From NCBI RefSeq assembly GCF_045207785.1, contig NZ_CP108777.1, positions 2,790,001 to 2,854,000 of the forward strand: a DNA stretch of 64,000 nt, read 5' to 3'. The position numbers and the translations under genes were made by a program. The stretch is from Embleya sp045207785. GTDB taxonomy: Bacteria; Actinomycetota; Actinomycetes; Streptomycetales; Streptomycetaceae. Below, piece by piece: positions 36,440 to 45,455 of the stretch. The notes under the pieces were generated by a model. The model worked only from the letters and a program-made list of their open reading frames with translations, was not told the origin of the DNA and did no database searches. How positions within the stretch are numbered: position 1 is the first letter of the stretch; the number at the start of each line of letters is the position of its first letter.

Positions 36440-37306
36440 ACATCAGGCGTTCGACGGTGTTGCGTTCGCGATAGAGGTCCGGATCGTGGGTGACGGGCCG
36501 TCCGCCGCGGCGGCCCTTCTTCTTGCGGTTGACGGCCTGGTCGGCCTTCTCGGGGATGACCGATGTGATTCCGCGCTTGCGCAGGTGGGCGCGGTTGGCT
36601 CGGGACGAGTACGCCTTATCCGCGGCCACGACGTCGGGCCGAGTGCGCGGGCGTCCGGCCGGGCCGCGGATCTTGATCTTGCCGAGGACGGGGATGAAGC
36701 GGGGGCTGTCGGCGGCTTGCCCCTCGGTGACGGTGAACGCCAGTGGGCGGCAGTTCCGGTCGCCAGCCAGGTGGATCTTGCTGGTCAGCCCGCCGCGGGA
36801 GCGGCCCAGGGCCGCGGCGGTCAGCCGCGCCCGGTGCCGGCGGCGGGCACGCCGCCGTTCGGCCCGGCCGGGATCGTCGTCCGGTTCGACATGCTTGTTT
36901 TGTTCGTTTTGCGAGCCCCTTTTGACGGGCTGGCGGCTTTCTCCAGGGCGGTGAGGACCTCCTCGCTCACCCGGGCGCCCGCGGCGTCGTGGTAGGCGCG
37001 GACAACCGTGGAGTCCACGCTCACCACGGATATGTCGACCTGGTCGAGGCGGGCGGCCTGGGCGATCATCCCGTCCATCAGCGCCTCGAAGATGCCCGCG
37101 TCGCGCCACTGGGAGAACCTGTCGTACACCGTCGACCATGGCCCGAACTCGCCCGGCATCTCCCGCCACTGGCTGCCGGTGCGGAACCGCCAGACCACAC
37201 CCTCGAACTGCTCCCGCAGTCGCTCCGGGTACGGGCCGAACCTGCTTATCGGCAAGAATGGCTCGACCAACTCGCATTCTTCATCGCTCAGTTCACGTCG
37301 CGGCAC
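36440..37306 (-). pseudogene. IS5-family transposase in two frames, 3' end degraded
   Basis: ATG 37306: MPRRELSDEECELVEPFLPI, GVVWRFRTGSQWREMPGEFG, VYDRFSQWRDAGIFEALM and SVDSTVVRAYHDAAGA in the first frame. Then ALGRSRGGLTSKIHLAGD, VVAADKAYSSRANRAHLRKR, TSVIPEKADQAVNRKKKGR and YRERNTVERLMCATKRL in the second. The D, D and E residues exist across frames; the switch lies near 36890 in an A-rich stretch, so either natural frameshifting or mutation. After NTVER the normal ending is replaced by unrelated sequence. The upstream end carries a terminal repeat at 37344-37358. Confidence 0.8.
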
Positions 37307-37343
37307 GCAAGTGTTCTTTCAGTTCACGAACAACACTGGTCGC

Positions 37344-37376
37344 AACTCCGTATAGGCCCCAAGGCCTATACGGAGT
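37344..37376. repeat. Two IS ends facing each other (inverted repeat with 4-base spacer)
   Basis: ACTCCGTATAGGCC, then CCAA, then GGCCTATACGGAGT. The left arm is the upstream terminal repeat of the IS5 element (36440-37306); the right arm begins a second sequence whose extended form recurs inverted at 40163-40186. Confidence 0.85.
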
Positions 37377-37433
37377 CGTGTCAGTCAGTGGTGGGGGAGG
37401 CGTGGATCCCGGACCGTTGCCGTCGCCGGGTGC

Positions 37434-38585
37434 TCATCCGAGTATTTCGTCGAGTCCTCGGGTGAGGTTGTCGCGGGCGTCGTGTGCGAGCCGGTAGTAG
37501 ACGTAGTAGCTGTGCCGGTCCTGCTCCACCCAGCCCGCTTCGGCGAGCAGTTTGAGGTGCTTGGAGATCGCGGCCTCGGTGAAGCCGAGCAGTCCGGCGA
37601 TCTCCCGTGTCGAGCGGGCGCGTACGCCGAGCAGTTGCAGGATCTTCAGCCGGGTCGGGTCGCCTGCCGAGCGCAGGAGTTTGAGGAGGTCCTCGGGTGG
37701 CACGGGAGGCTGGGCCTGCCGGCGCATTTCGGCGAGGGCGTACGTGATGGTCGCTGTTGTGCGGTCGATGTCTCCTCGTCGCTCGCGCATGACCGCGACG
37801 GTCACCTTCGGCCATGCGAAGTGCGAGGGGGCGAGCAGGAGTTGGTCGCCCCGGGTGAGGGTGATCTCCATGGGCTCCGGGCCTCGGCGCGCGGAGGCGG
37901 GCCGGATGACGATCTCGTCGCCGCCCTGGGCGCCCGGCCCCGTCTCGGCGAGTTCGATGTGACCGAGGGCTGCGGCCAGCATGCGTGGTACGCCGCGCTG
38001 CCCGGCGAGGTGTCCGCAGCGCGTGATTTCGGTGAGCAGGTGCCGCTCCAGGCGGGGCCAGTCCGGTGCGAGGCACGTCTGCCAGTAGGTGTCCAGGAAA
38101 TCGGCGAAGCGTTCTCGGCAACGCTCGGGGTCGGCGATCAGTTCGCGCATCGCGGGCAGTGAAGCGGGGCGGTGTTCTTCGATTTTCGCCAGTGCCCGGT
38201 GCCGCAGGTCGGAATTCTCGGAGAACAGTTCCCAGGAAGTCGGTCCCACGCGCCCGTTCCGCGCGAGCGCCGGCATGATCAACGGTTCCGCAAAGTTGTG
38301 CACCGGCGTTTTGCGTAGCTCGGATATCTCCTCCGACCACGACCGACTGCCCGACGGCGGCCAGATTTCCGGGAAACCCAGCGGTCGGGCGCACCAGAAG
38401 GCGAACCGGTCGAATTCCGCTTTGAGTTCGCCGGACATTCTGGTGCGCGCGGTCAAAACCCAGGAAATGTGCAGCGGGTGGCTTTTGACGTCACCCAGCA
38501 CATGCAGGCTGCGCAGCGCCTCGTATGCCGGCGAGCAGTTGAATGCCACCAGGTCGGACGCCTCTTCGGCAAGCCGCAGCCGCAT
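37434..38585 (-). CDS. ArsR-type winged-helix regulator with DUF5937 region
   Basis: 383 residues from ATG 38585 (GGAAGGAG upstream). Residues 1-275 are the long N-terminal domain found in actinomycete members (DUF5937-like: LVAFNCSPAYEALRSLHVL, then FLDTYWQTCLAPDWPRLERH). Residues 295-383 are an ArsR HTH: LLKLLRSAGDPTRLKILQLL, GLLGFTEAAISKHLKLLAEA and VEQDRHSYYVYYRL. There is no metal-binding CxxC, so the ligand is unknown. It is divergent from the serine hydrolase with a clean palindrome between, implying that it controls that gene and itself. Confidence 0.88.
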   Translation of the reverse strand: MRLRLAEEASDLVAFNCSPAYEALRSLHVLGDVKSHPLHISWVLTARTRMSGELKAEFDRFAFWCARPLGFPEIWPPSGSRSWSEEISELRKTPVHNFAEPLIMPALARNGRVGPTSWELFSENSDLRHRALAKIEEHRPASLPAMRELIADPERCRERFADFLDTYWQTCLAPDWPRLERHLLTEITRCGHLAGQRGVPRMLAAALGHIELAETGPGAQGGDEIVIRPASARRGPEPMEITLTRGDQLLLAPSHFAWPKVTVAVMRERRGDIDRTTATITYALAEMRRQAQPPVPPEDLLKLLRSAGDPTRLKILQLLGVRARSTREIAGLLGFTEAAISKHLKLLAEAGWVEQDRHSYYVYYRLAHDARDNLTRGLDEILG

Positions 38586-38604
38586 CGGCCGCTCCTTCCG
38601 CGTT

Positions 38605-38626
38605 TGATCAACCACTGGGTTAATCA
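38605..38626. promoter_or_regulatory. Operator-like palindrome between regulator and serine hydrolase
   Basis: TGATCAACC-ACTG-GGTTAATCA: nine-base arms with one mismatch, in an AT-rich stretch 20 bases before the regulator start and 70 before the hydrolase start. This is the expected position for an ArsR-type operator. Confidence 0.7.
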
Positions 38627-38695
38627 GTTGGTTCGGGACTGACTCGCGCTCTACGTTCTCGTGCACTACCGGATCGGCGCGAAGGCGGGACAGGC

Positions 38696-39994
38696 ATGGC
38701 GGTCAGTCGAAGGTCATTTGTCGGGGGAATGTTTGTTATTTCCGGGGGGCTGGTCGCTTGTGGCGGCGGCAAGTCGAAAGCCGGCAAGTCTCCCGAGAGA
38801 ACGAATTCGCCGAGTCGGAATGCTTCGGTTCCTCCGGAGTGGGAAGCATATCGTAGCGAACTCGAACGCCTTGCCACCGAAGGGACTTTCTCGGGAAGCG
38901 TGCTCATCGCGAAAGACGGACAGCCGATTCTGGCGAGTGGTTTCGGAATGGCGGACCGGATCCGGAAGATCCCCAACGACGTGGCCACGAAGTTCTGCGT
39001 CGCGTCGATCGGAAAATCGTTCACCGGCGTGGCGATAGCCCGCTTGGCGGAGCAGCGCAAGCTGGCGTTCGAGGACCCGGTCGGCAAGCACGTCCCCGGC
39101 CTGCCCGCCGCGATCGCCGACAGGGTGACGATCCACCATCTCCTCACCCACACCTCGGGGATGGGCGATGTCCTCGGCTCGGACACCCCCGATCCGGCAC
39201 AGACGGTCACCGGGCTCCTGCCGGTGATCGCGGCGCAGCCCCTGGCCTTCGAGCCCGGATCGCGATTCCAGTACAGCAACTCCGGGTTCATCACCCTCGG
39301 GGCGGTCATCGAGCACGTGTCGGGTGAGTCCTACGCGGACCACATGCGGCGCCAGGTCTTCACCCCCGCGGGCATGACGGACACCGATGTCCGCCCGTAC
39401 AAGCCGGTTGACGTCCCGAATATGGCGCACGGTTACGCGCTCGTCGGTGCGGACGGCAAGCTACTGCCGCCGGGATCGTCCACCGGGACGGTCAAGCCGT
39501 CGGACGCCACACTGCGCGACATCGCCGATCAGGTTCAGTTCGCCAACCCGTCGGGAGCGGCGTACTCGACGGTCACCGACCTGTTCAACTTCGCCCGCGC
39601 CGTCAGCGAAAACCGGCTGCTGGGACCCGAGATGACCAACACCCTGCTGACCGGCAAGGACCTCCCGAACCGCGGCCAAGGCTCCGGTGGGCCCGTGCTC
39701 AGCGGTGGTCCGGCCCCCGCCTCGGGCGGCGGTCCGGGAGGGAACGGCCAGGCCCCCGCCCCGGGCGGACCCCCCAGCGGCACCCCGAGCCGCATGCGCT
39801 ACGCGTACGGCTTCGAGGACGAGACGCTCGACAACACCCGCATCGTCGGCCACAACGGCGGCACCCCGGGCTACGGCGGGCAACTGGACATCCACCTCGG
39901 ACGCGGCACCATCGTCGTTGTCCTGTCCAACCAGGACAGCGCTCTGATGCCCTCGGAGGCCATCCGCGGTTCGCGGGAGATCCTCGCTCGTTGA
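38696..39994 (+). CDS. Secreted class C beta-lactamase-family serine hydrolase (lipoprotein)
   Basis: 432 residues from ATG 38696. N-terminus SRRSFVGGMFVISGGLVACG combines a twin-Arg export signal and a lipobox (LVAC). The catalytic motifs are complete: CVASIGKSF (Ser-x-x-Lys near residue 105), YSNSGF (Tyr-x-Asn near 192) and HNGGTPGYGG (third motif near 386). A Gly/Pro-rich insertion lies at about 335-362. Such enzymes are esterases, D-aminopeptidases or DD-peptidases rather than true beta-lactamases. It faces outside the membrane, controlled by the divergent ArsR-type protein. Confidence 0.92.
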   Translation: MAVSRRSFVGGMFVISGGLVACGGGKSKAGKSPERTNSPSRNASVPPEWEAYRSELERLATEGTFSGSVLIAKDGQPILASGFGMADRIRKIPNDVATKFCVASIGKSFTGVAIARLAEQRKLAFEDPVGKHVPGLPAAIADRVTIHHLLTHTSGMGDVLGSDTPDPAQTVTGLLPVIAAQPLAFEPGSRFQYSNSGFITLGAVIEHVSGESYADHMRRQVFTPAGMTDTDVRPYKPVDVPNMAHGYALVGADGKLLPPGSSTGTVKPSDATLRDIADQVQFANPSGAAYSTVTDLFNFARAVSENRLLGPEMTNTLLTGKDLPNRGQGSGGPVLSGGPAPASGGGPGGNGQAPAPGGPPSGTPSRMRYAYGFEDETLDNTRIVGHNGGTPGYGGQLDIHLGRGTIVVVLSNQDSALMPSEAIRGSREILAR

Positions 39995-40499
39995 CGGACC
40001 CGCGGTGCGACCCGACCCCCGCCTCGATATCGGCGTGAGTGACGGCCTCGGGGAGTGCCTTCACAAATTGCCCTCGACCCGGCACCCGGCTCTCCCAGTC
40101 TCCCATCCTTGAGGCGTGTCTCCACGTTCCAACGGAACCGAGGTCGCCCACACCCTCCCGCCGACTGACACAACTCCGTACAGGCCCTAGGCTAAAGGCG
40201 CCGGGTCGTCGTCGACCGTCGCGTGGCGCCTGTGCCGGGCCGACGTGTCGAGCGGCGCGGGAGCGGTTCGGGTCTCGATGCTCGGTGAAACCCTCACGCT
40301 CCGCGGCGCGCGACGCGGCCGCGACCCACCTCGCCTGGCGCCGCCAGCCGGATCCGGGTGTCCGCAGGGCCGTGCCAGCCCTCCCGCACCCGCCGGGCCG
40401 ACACCGGCACCGTCCTCGTCGCGCGTTTCGCCACGGACAACCCCCGCCCCTCGGTGAACACACGCTCCGGGAAGATCCGGCCCCCGGGCGGGCCCCGGA

Positions 40500-40650
40500 C
40501 CCGCTCGCCCCGCGCGCGTCGATGTGAGGAAGCGCGCCGCGGGTGCACCGGATCGTGCCGAGCCCCTTTCGGGTCCAGAATCGCGACCGAATCCACGTTC
40601 GGGATGTCGACCCCCTCGCCGAGCCCCTTGTAGTTGGAGAGGACGGACCG
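40500..40650 (-). pseudogene. Relic of helicase motif V-VI region
   Basis: The minus strand reads SVLSNYKGLGEGVDIPNVDS, VAILDPKGARHD, then degenerates. This is the L-S-N-x-x-x-L-x-E-G-V-D (motif V) block of helicases with helicase-associated repeats. It is the very block missing from the helicase at 59181. Upstream and downstream sequence in the expected frame is unrecognisable. Confidence 0.6.
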
Positions 40651-40842
40651 CGCGGCCGCGACGCCGTTCCGGTCCACGCCGGCCTTTCCGCGCGCGGGCC
40701 GGGAGTCGGCGGGGCGAGTGCGGGGCACGCCCTGTCGGGTCGGGGCGGCGTCATGGGTTTTCTCGTTGCTTCGCGGCGCGGCCGATGAGTTTGTGGCTCC
40801 CGGCGGGTCCAAGGTCGTGACACCCCAGGAAAGGACACCGCC

Positions 40843-41448
40843 ATGTCGGAGCTTCTCGTCGACTTCATCACCTCCCTCGACGGCCACGCATCGGGAGAGG
40901 GATGGCCCGGGTTCTGGGGCCTCGAGGGCCCGGAGTACCTCGCATGGCTCGGCGAGCAGCCCGAGGCCACCTACCTGATGGGAGCGAACACCTACCGCCT
41001 GATGTCGGGCTTCGCCGCAGGCGAGGTCCCGAATGGCCAAGGCGAGTTCAGGCCCGAGGAAGAGGCGTCCGTCGACGAGCTCACGCAGGCGTCCAAAGTG
41101 GTGTTCTCCTCCTCACTCGAGGAGCCACTGACGTGGGCCAACTCCACGCTCGTCTGCGACGACGCCGTCGAGACGGTCCGCGCCATGAAGGAGAACGGCT
41201 CGGGGCTCCTCGGCACGATCGGCAGCCTCAGCCTGTGCCGGTCCCTGGTACGAGCCGGACTCGTCGACCGCTTCCGGGTCGTGATGTTCCCGGTGATCAC
41301 CGGGGCCACGGGCGCGGAACGCATCTACGACGGCTATCCGGACGTTGCCCTCGAGATGATCGAGCACCGCACCTTCGACGGCCGTATCCAGTTGGTCGAG
41401 TACAAGCCCCGCGTGCTCGAGCACCCGCCGCTCGGCGTTCCCGAGTGA
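40843..41448 (+). CDS. RibD C-terminal / dihydrofolate reductase-like protein
   Basis: 201 residues from ATG 40843 (AGGAAAGGA upstream). The family pattern is plain: VDFITSLDGHASGEGWPGF, TYLMGANTYRLMSGFA, KVVFSSSLEEPLTW and GLLGTIGSLSLCRSLVRAGL with VDRFRVVMFPVITGATG. Members bind NADPH and reduce pteridine-like or unknown substrates; in actinomycetes most of these stand-alone copies are uncharacterised. Cytoplasmic monocistronic gene. Confidence 0.9.
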   Translation: MSELLVDFITSLDGHASGEGWPGFWGLEGPEYLAWLGEQPEATYLMGANTYRLMSGFAAGEVPNGQGEFRPEEEASVDELTQASKVVFSSSLEEPLTWANSTLVCDDAVETVRAMKENGSGLLGTIGSLSLCRSLVRAGLVDRFRVVMFPVITGATGAERIYDGYPDVALEMIEHRTFDGRIQLVEYKPRVLEHPPLGVPE

Positions 41449-41989
41449 CGTTGCCCCGTCCGCCGGTCCGGACGGCACCAGGCCGGCGCCGGCGGACGCG
41501 GAGCAAGACCTGATAGAGGGCGAACGGCCAACGTCAGGACGCCCGGTCCGGGTCGCGTCGAAGGAGTGGATCAGCCGAGCGACCTCCTCGCGCAGTGGCC
41601 TTCCGGTGTCATCGGGGATGCGCAGGTGGGCATACCGGTCCGGTGCCGGCTCCATCATCCGTCTTCGGCCGGAAGGCGGACGATGGTGGTTCCGGTGGCG
41701 GTTCGCCGCCGCCGGCGGCGGCAGCCACCACGCGGCGTGCTGGAGACCGTGATGCGCCGGCTGCCCGTCGACGGCGACGCCGACTACCCGATCCTCGACA
41801 CCGCCGTCCCCGACGACCGAAACGTCTCCCTGATCCACGACACCGGGATATCGCTGCCACAGACGGAGACATGGCCTCCGTCTCCCCCGTGCCCTGTGCT
41901 CCGGGCAAGGTCGGCGGCAATCTGCGCCGGCCGTTGGCCGAGGTGGGCCCGCCGGATCGGGTGTTCCGCGCTCCCCCTAGCATCCGCAC
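41449..41989. other. Gene-poor stretch with a possible relic
   Basis: 540 bases. One plus-strand piece near 41738-41866 (VLETVMRRLPVDGDADYPIL, then NVSLIHDTGISL) resembles the C-terminal end of a small Streptomyces hypothetical family, without its N-terminus. No other support. Confidence 0.35.
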
Positions 41990-42440
41990 ATGCTGATCTC
42001 GACGACGTACACCCACACGTGGCGGACCGGCGTTGGCGGCCTATCCGAAGTGGGCCCGCTGGGGATTGGTCGTCGTGCCCGTGGTGGTGTTGCTCCTGGC
42101 GATCTCCGCGGGGAGTCTCCGCATGGGCCTCTGGTCGATCTTCTTCGTGCTTTTCCTGTTCCTCATCCACGGCAGACAAGTGCGTGAGCTGATCAGGCAG
42201 GGCGCGATCGACATCGTGCTCGACGACGAGGGATTCACGCGCGAACGACCCGGTGTCGGTACGACGAGCATGCGCTGGCCGGCCACGCTCGGTGTGCGGC
42301 GCCAGTTCGGGCTGCTCGTGATCCGCACGGCGCCGCGGTGTGTGGCCACCGTGCCCGAGGCCGCTTTCAGCGCCGAACAACTGGCCCGGCTCGACGAGTT
42401 CATCCGCGTGCGCAAGTCCCCGACGCCGACCGCCGGGTAG
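41990..42440 (+). pseudogene. YcxB-like small membrane protein, frame-broken near the start
   Basis: The best-looking start is ATG 41990 (MLISTTYTHTWRT), but the rest of the protein lies in another frame: AAYPKWARWGLVVVPVVVLL, GLWSIFFVLFLFLIHGRQ (two transmembrane helices) and IDIVLDDEGFTRERPGVG with MRWPATLGVRRQF. The layout, two helices followed by a PH-like beta domain, is that of YcxB-like proteins. Alternatively translation begins at TTG 42033 and the gene is intact at 135 residues; that start has no strong ribosome site. Confidence 0.5.
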
Positions 42441-43371
42441 CCGCGCCCCGTCCGAGGCGGCGCCGTTCGTCCTCCGCGGCCGGGTCGCGGCCGGCACGGG
42501 GTGTTCGGGAACCGCGCGGACGACGGTGACCCGTCGGGACGGACGCCGCGACTACGATCCGGGTTGGCGTACGCGGGACACCCCGTTTCACCGGTGGTTG
42601 GTCGCGGGGCTTGCCGCGGCGGGTTCCGCTTCGCCCGTCGAGGCGGTCTCCTGTTCCGCCCCCGCCAACCGCTACCACGGTCCGAGCGAGATCGACGCGG
42701 GACTGCCGGCGATCCTCACCGGCACCTCGGGGTCGACGTGGTGCGGGCCGCGCACAGGGCCGATCTCGTGGATCGGGCGCGCCGTCGGCGTCGGACCGCT
42801 CCGGTTCGGTCGCCGCGTCGACGCCGCAGACCGAGCCGGGGCCGACCGCCGAAACCACCAGGCCGTCGGCATGGTCGGCGTGATGGAAGCCGCCGTCGGG
42901 GCCGGGTGGACGGTGCCAGCGCACCCGGCCGGTGTCCGCGTCCAGGGCGACGAGGTCCCCGCCTGTCGCGAAGACGGTGCGGTCGGCGACCACGGGCGTG
43001 CAGTCCGCGATGTCCGCGGTCTGGTACTCCCACAGCACCCGCCCGGTGGCGGCGTCCAGCGCGGAGACCGCCGCGCCGCCGACGTAGAGCCTGCCGTTTC
43101 CGAACGCGGGTGTCACCGCGGTGGTTCCGTAGCTGTCGAACGTCCACCGCACCGTGCCTTGGGGCAGGGGCATGAGGGGCCTCCCTGTCGCGGCCGGCTC
43201 CCGCCGCCCGTCGTCTCCCGGCGCGCAGCCGCCGGCGAACACGCCCGCGGCCCCGAGCGCGGCCAGCAGCACCGACCGCCGCGGCGGCCCCGACACGCCG
43301 ACTCCGCCGCCACCCGCGCGACCGACCAGGCGAGTTGCGGCGCGGCTGTCGGCCGTCGGCACCGGGTACAT
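42400..43371 (-). pseudogene. PQQ-like beta-propeller lipoprotein, truncated
   Basis: ATG 43371; a lipoprotein signal (RRSVLLAALGAAGVFAGGC) follows an unusually long Gly-rich lead. Then propeller blades: VRWTFDSYGTTAVTPAFGNG, LYVGGAAVSALDAATGRVLW, TPVVADRTVFATGGDLVALD and GLVVSAVGPGSVCGVDAAT, with the W-shaped repeat motif LDAxTGxxxW. After about 175 residues the frame turns into low-complexity Arg/Pro sequence, whereas a full propeller needs 350-400. So only three to four blades remain. An extracytoplasmic binding protein before truncation. Confidence 0.7.
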
Positions 43372-43506
43372 CACGGGACCGCGGTGACCGCCGTGCGGCG
43401 CGGATCGGGCCAGGGACACAGCCGACGATCATGTCAGCGACTGCGGTGGCCGCACCCGTGGGCCGACGCGACGGCGCGCTTCCTCTGGGCCGGGCTGGGC
43501 GCGGCA

Positions 43507-43564
43507 GCGGCCGCGTGCCCGGCAGGGCCCGCGGGGGAGTGCGGGTTGCCGGGCACGCGGCCGC
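43507..43564. repeat. Long hairpin (18-base perfect arms) downstream of GlcG gene
   Basis: GCGGCCGCGTGCCCGGCA at 43507-43524 and its exact reverse complement at 43547-43564, with a 22-base loop. It lies just beyond the GlcG/HbpS stop codon on that gene's strand and upstream of the PQQ lipoprotein, so it may act as a transcription barrier. It has no T-run. Confidence 0.7.
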
Positions 43565-43700
43565 GGTTGGGGTCGGGGGTGGGGGCGGGGATGCGGTTGC
43601 GGCGCTGGGCGGGGCGTGGTGCCCCGACGTCACCGCGGGCGGCCGCCCCGCACGGCGGCCGGCACGCCGGACGACCGGCCGCGCACCGCCCGCTGCCGGG

Positions 43701-44255
43701 TCAGTTGCTGATCGCGTCGATGCCGGCCTGGGCGTACTGCTCGTCCAGCAGCCCGCTCGGCGCGCCGGCCACGCCGATGCCGGCGATGGGGGCGCCCTGG
43801 TAGTGGATCGGGAGCCCGCCGGCGAGGAACAGGGTGCCGGGGATGTCGGCGAGCGTCGGGTTCTGCTCGAGCCGCCCGACCAGCACCGACGTCGGGGCGT
43901 TGAACGACGCCGCGGTGTAGGCCTTGCGCTGTGCCGACTCGTAGGTGTGCGCGCCCGAACCGTCGCCGCGCAGCACCACGATGGTGTTGCCGTTGCGGTC
44001 GACGACGGCGACGCTGACGCGCCGGCCGTCCGCCTCGGCCGCGTCGAGGGCGGCCTGGGCGGCGGTCACCGCGGCCTCCTCGGTCAGGTGCGAGGTCTGC
44101 ACGACGTTCCCGTCCTTCACCTCGCCCGCCACCGGTGCCTCCCAGGTCCGGTGCGGGGCGGCGATCGCGGGCGTGCCGCCCGCCATGCTCAGGCCCAGCA
44201 CCAGGACAGCGGCGCCGACGGCGGTGCGAGTGCGCAGGGACAAAGGCTTCTTCAC
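43701..44255 (-). CDS. Secreted GlcG/HbpS-family heme-binding-type protein
   Basis: 184 residues from GTG 44255 (GGGAG upstream). A Sec signal peptide (RTRTAVGAAVLVLGLSMAG, cleavage after AIA) is followed by the GlcG/HbpS domain: LTEEAAVTAAQAALDAAEAD, VSVAVVDRNGNTIVVLRGDG, ESAQRKAYTAASFNAPTS and GGLPIHYQGAPIAGIGVAGA. HbpS of Streptomyces is an extracellular heme-binding octamer that senses redox stress with the SenS/SenR system; no sensor kinase is next to this gene, so it is an orphan member. Confidence 0.92.
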   Translation of the reverse strand: MKKPLSLRTRTAVGAAVLVLGLSMAGGTPAIAAPHRTWEAPVAGEVKDGNVVQTSHLTEEAAVTAAQAALDAAEADGRRVSVAVVDRNGNTIVVLRGDGSGAHTYESAQRKAYTAASFNAPTSVLVGRLEQNPTLADIPGTLFLAGGLPIHYQGAPIAGIGVAGAPSGLLDEQYAQAGIDAISN

Positions 44256-44539
44256 GGTCGCTCCCGGTGGTTCGGCAGCCCCAGGGGCCCGGGGCGTCGT
44301 GCCGTCCCGACATTTGAGCAGCCGCTCGGGCGCCCTCCGGGCAACGGCGCGCCCCGGTGGATCGGACAGGCGACAGCGTCTGCTCCGAACGGCCCTCGGC
44401 ACCCGAGATGTCGGGCGCGGAGACGGTCGCCGGAAGGCGGCATGTCGGGTGCCGACCCCCCATCGTGGGCCCGGGCGTTCCGCTACCTCCACGGCGTCGC
44501 GGCGGACTGGCCCCGCTGCCTTCCCCGGCCCGGCTCTCC

Positions 44540-44940
44540 GGCCGGATCCGCCGCACGCCGCGCATCCGCGACCGGGACGGGAAGTTCCCCGGGCTGTTCG
44601 ACGAGATCCTCGCCGACGCCGGGATCCGCACCGTCGCGGCGTCCGCATACCCCGTCTGAACGCGGTCATGGAGCGCCGGGTCCGCACCTGCCGCCACGAA
44701 CTCCTCGACCGCACACTGATCCGGAATCAGCGTCACCTGCTCCGTGCGCTGCGCGAGTTCGAACGGCATGACAACGCGCACAGGCCGCACCGAACGCTCC
44801 GGCAGGCGGCGCCGCTCCGTGCGCTGCCCGAGCCGATCACCGACCCCGACGAACTCCAGCGGTTGCGCATCCGCGGACAGGACCGACTCGGCGGCACCAT
44901 CCATGAATACCGACATGCCGCCCGACCAGCGCGGACGGGG
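44540..44940 (+). pseudogene. Integrase-core transposase, C-terminal fragment
   Basis: IRDRDGKFPGLFDEILADAG in one frame, then IPRLNAVMERRVRTCRHELL, HLLRALREFERHDNAHRPHR, PEPITDPDELQRLRIRGQDR and LGGTIHEYRHAA in the next. This is the C-terminal third of the same transposase type whose N-terminus survives at 31389. The E of the DDE triad lies in VMERR. It joins abruptly to an ISL3 fragment on the other strand at about 44940. Confidence 0.75.
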
Positions 44941-45420
44941 TTTCCGGCACCCACAGCGGTCGAGTTCGAGACCGTTCGCGAAGGCGTGCAGGTGGGGAAG
45001 ACTGGAAGCGCGGACGGCGGTGATCCAGGCGGTCAGCCGGGCGTCGTTCCCCGGATCGGGCGCAAGCAATCCGGCGAACTCGCCGATGGACCAGGCGAGT
45101 TCCGTTCATTTCGGGGCAGGCGGTGGTGAGATCTCGGATGAGTTCGGCGTCGCTGTCGCGCCGGTTGCCGGGGTGGGTGAGGAGAAGGCGGGCGAAGCGC
45201 CTGGGGTGATCGCGGGCCGGTCGCCTTCGGCACGGCCTTGGGTGATGTAGCGGTAGAGCAGGTTGAGGCTGCCGGTGTAACCAAGGTTCTTGATCTCTCG
45301 GAAAAGTTGGAGGACTGCCACGGCGGGATCGGCCGCCCGACGGGCCCGGAGGTGGTCGCGATACGGGTCGACGAGGGTGGGCCGGTAGCGCGGGGCGCGT
45401 CGCAGGGCGTCAGCCTCGCG
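44940..45420 (-). pseudogene. ISL3-type transposase, C-terminal portion (frame-broken)
   Basis: Minus strand: EADALRRAPRYRPTLVDPYR, RARRAADPAVAVLQLFREIK, LGYTGSLNLLYRYITQGRAE in one frame, then LLAPDPGNDARLTAWITAVR and LPHLHAFANGLELDR in another. These match the post-HTH half of ISL3-family transposases. The matching upstream HTH piece lies at 48376, on the far side of a 2.95-kb insertion. The 3' end is cut by the integrase fragment. Confidence 0.75.
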
Positions 45421-45455
45421 TATACCCGTACTTCGCGGGTCACCGATTCAGGTCT

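Larger units (their letters stand above)
37363..40186. mobile_element. 2.8-kb gene module bounded by 24-base inverted repeats, no transposase
   Basis: Bases 37363-37386 and 40163-40186 are inverted copies with 22 of 24 matches (outer part GGCCTRTACGGAGT, inner part GTGTCAGTC). They enclose a divergent ArsR-type regulator and serine hydrolase. The outer 14 bases equal the end of the adjacent IS5 element, so its transposase could have moved this module in trans, as for MITE-like or passenger elements. That mobilisation is inference; the repeats are seen directly. Confidence 0.65.

Noticed and set aside
36440..37306. Active IS5 copy using programmed frameshifting
   Set aside because: The 3' end after NTVER is lost and no left terminal repeat was found, so the copy is dead whatever the frameshift.
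38696..39994. True beta-lactamase resistance gene
   Set aside because: Motifs fit the broad class C/esterase family, and an ArsR-type regulator and long insertion are not typical of AmpC; only serine hydrolase is supported.
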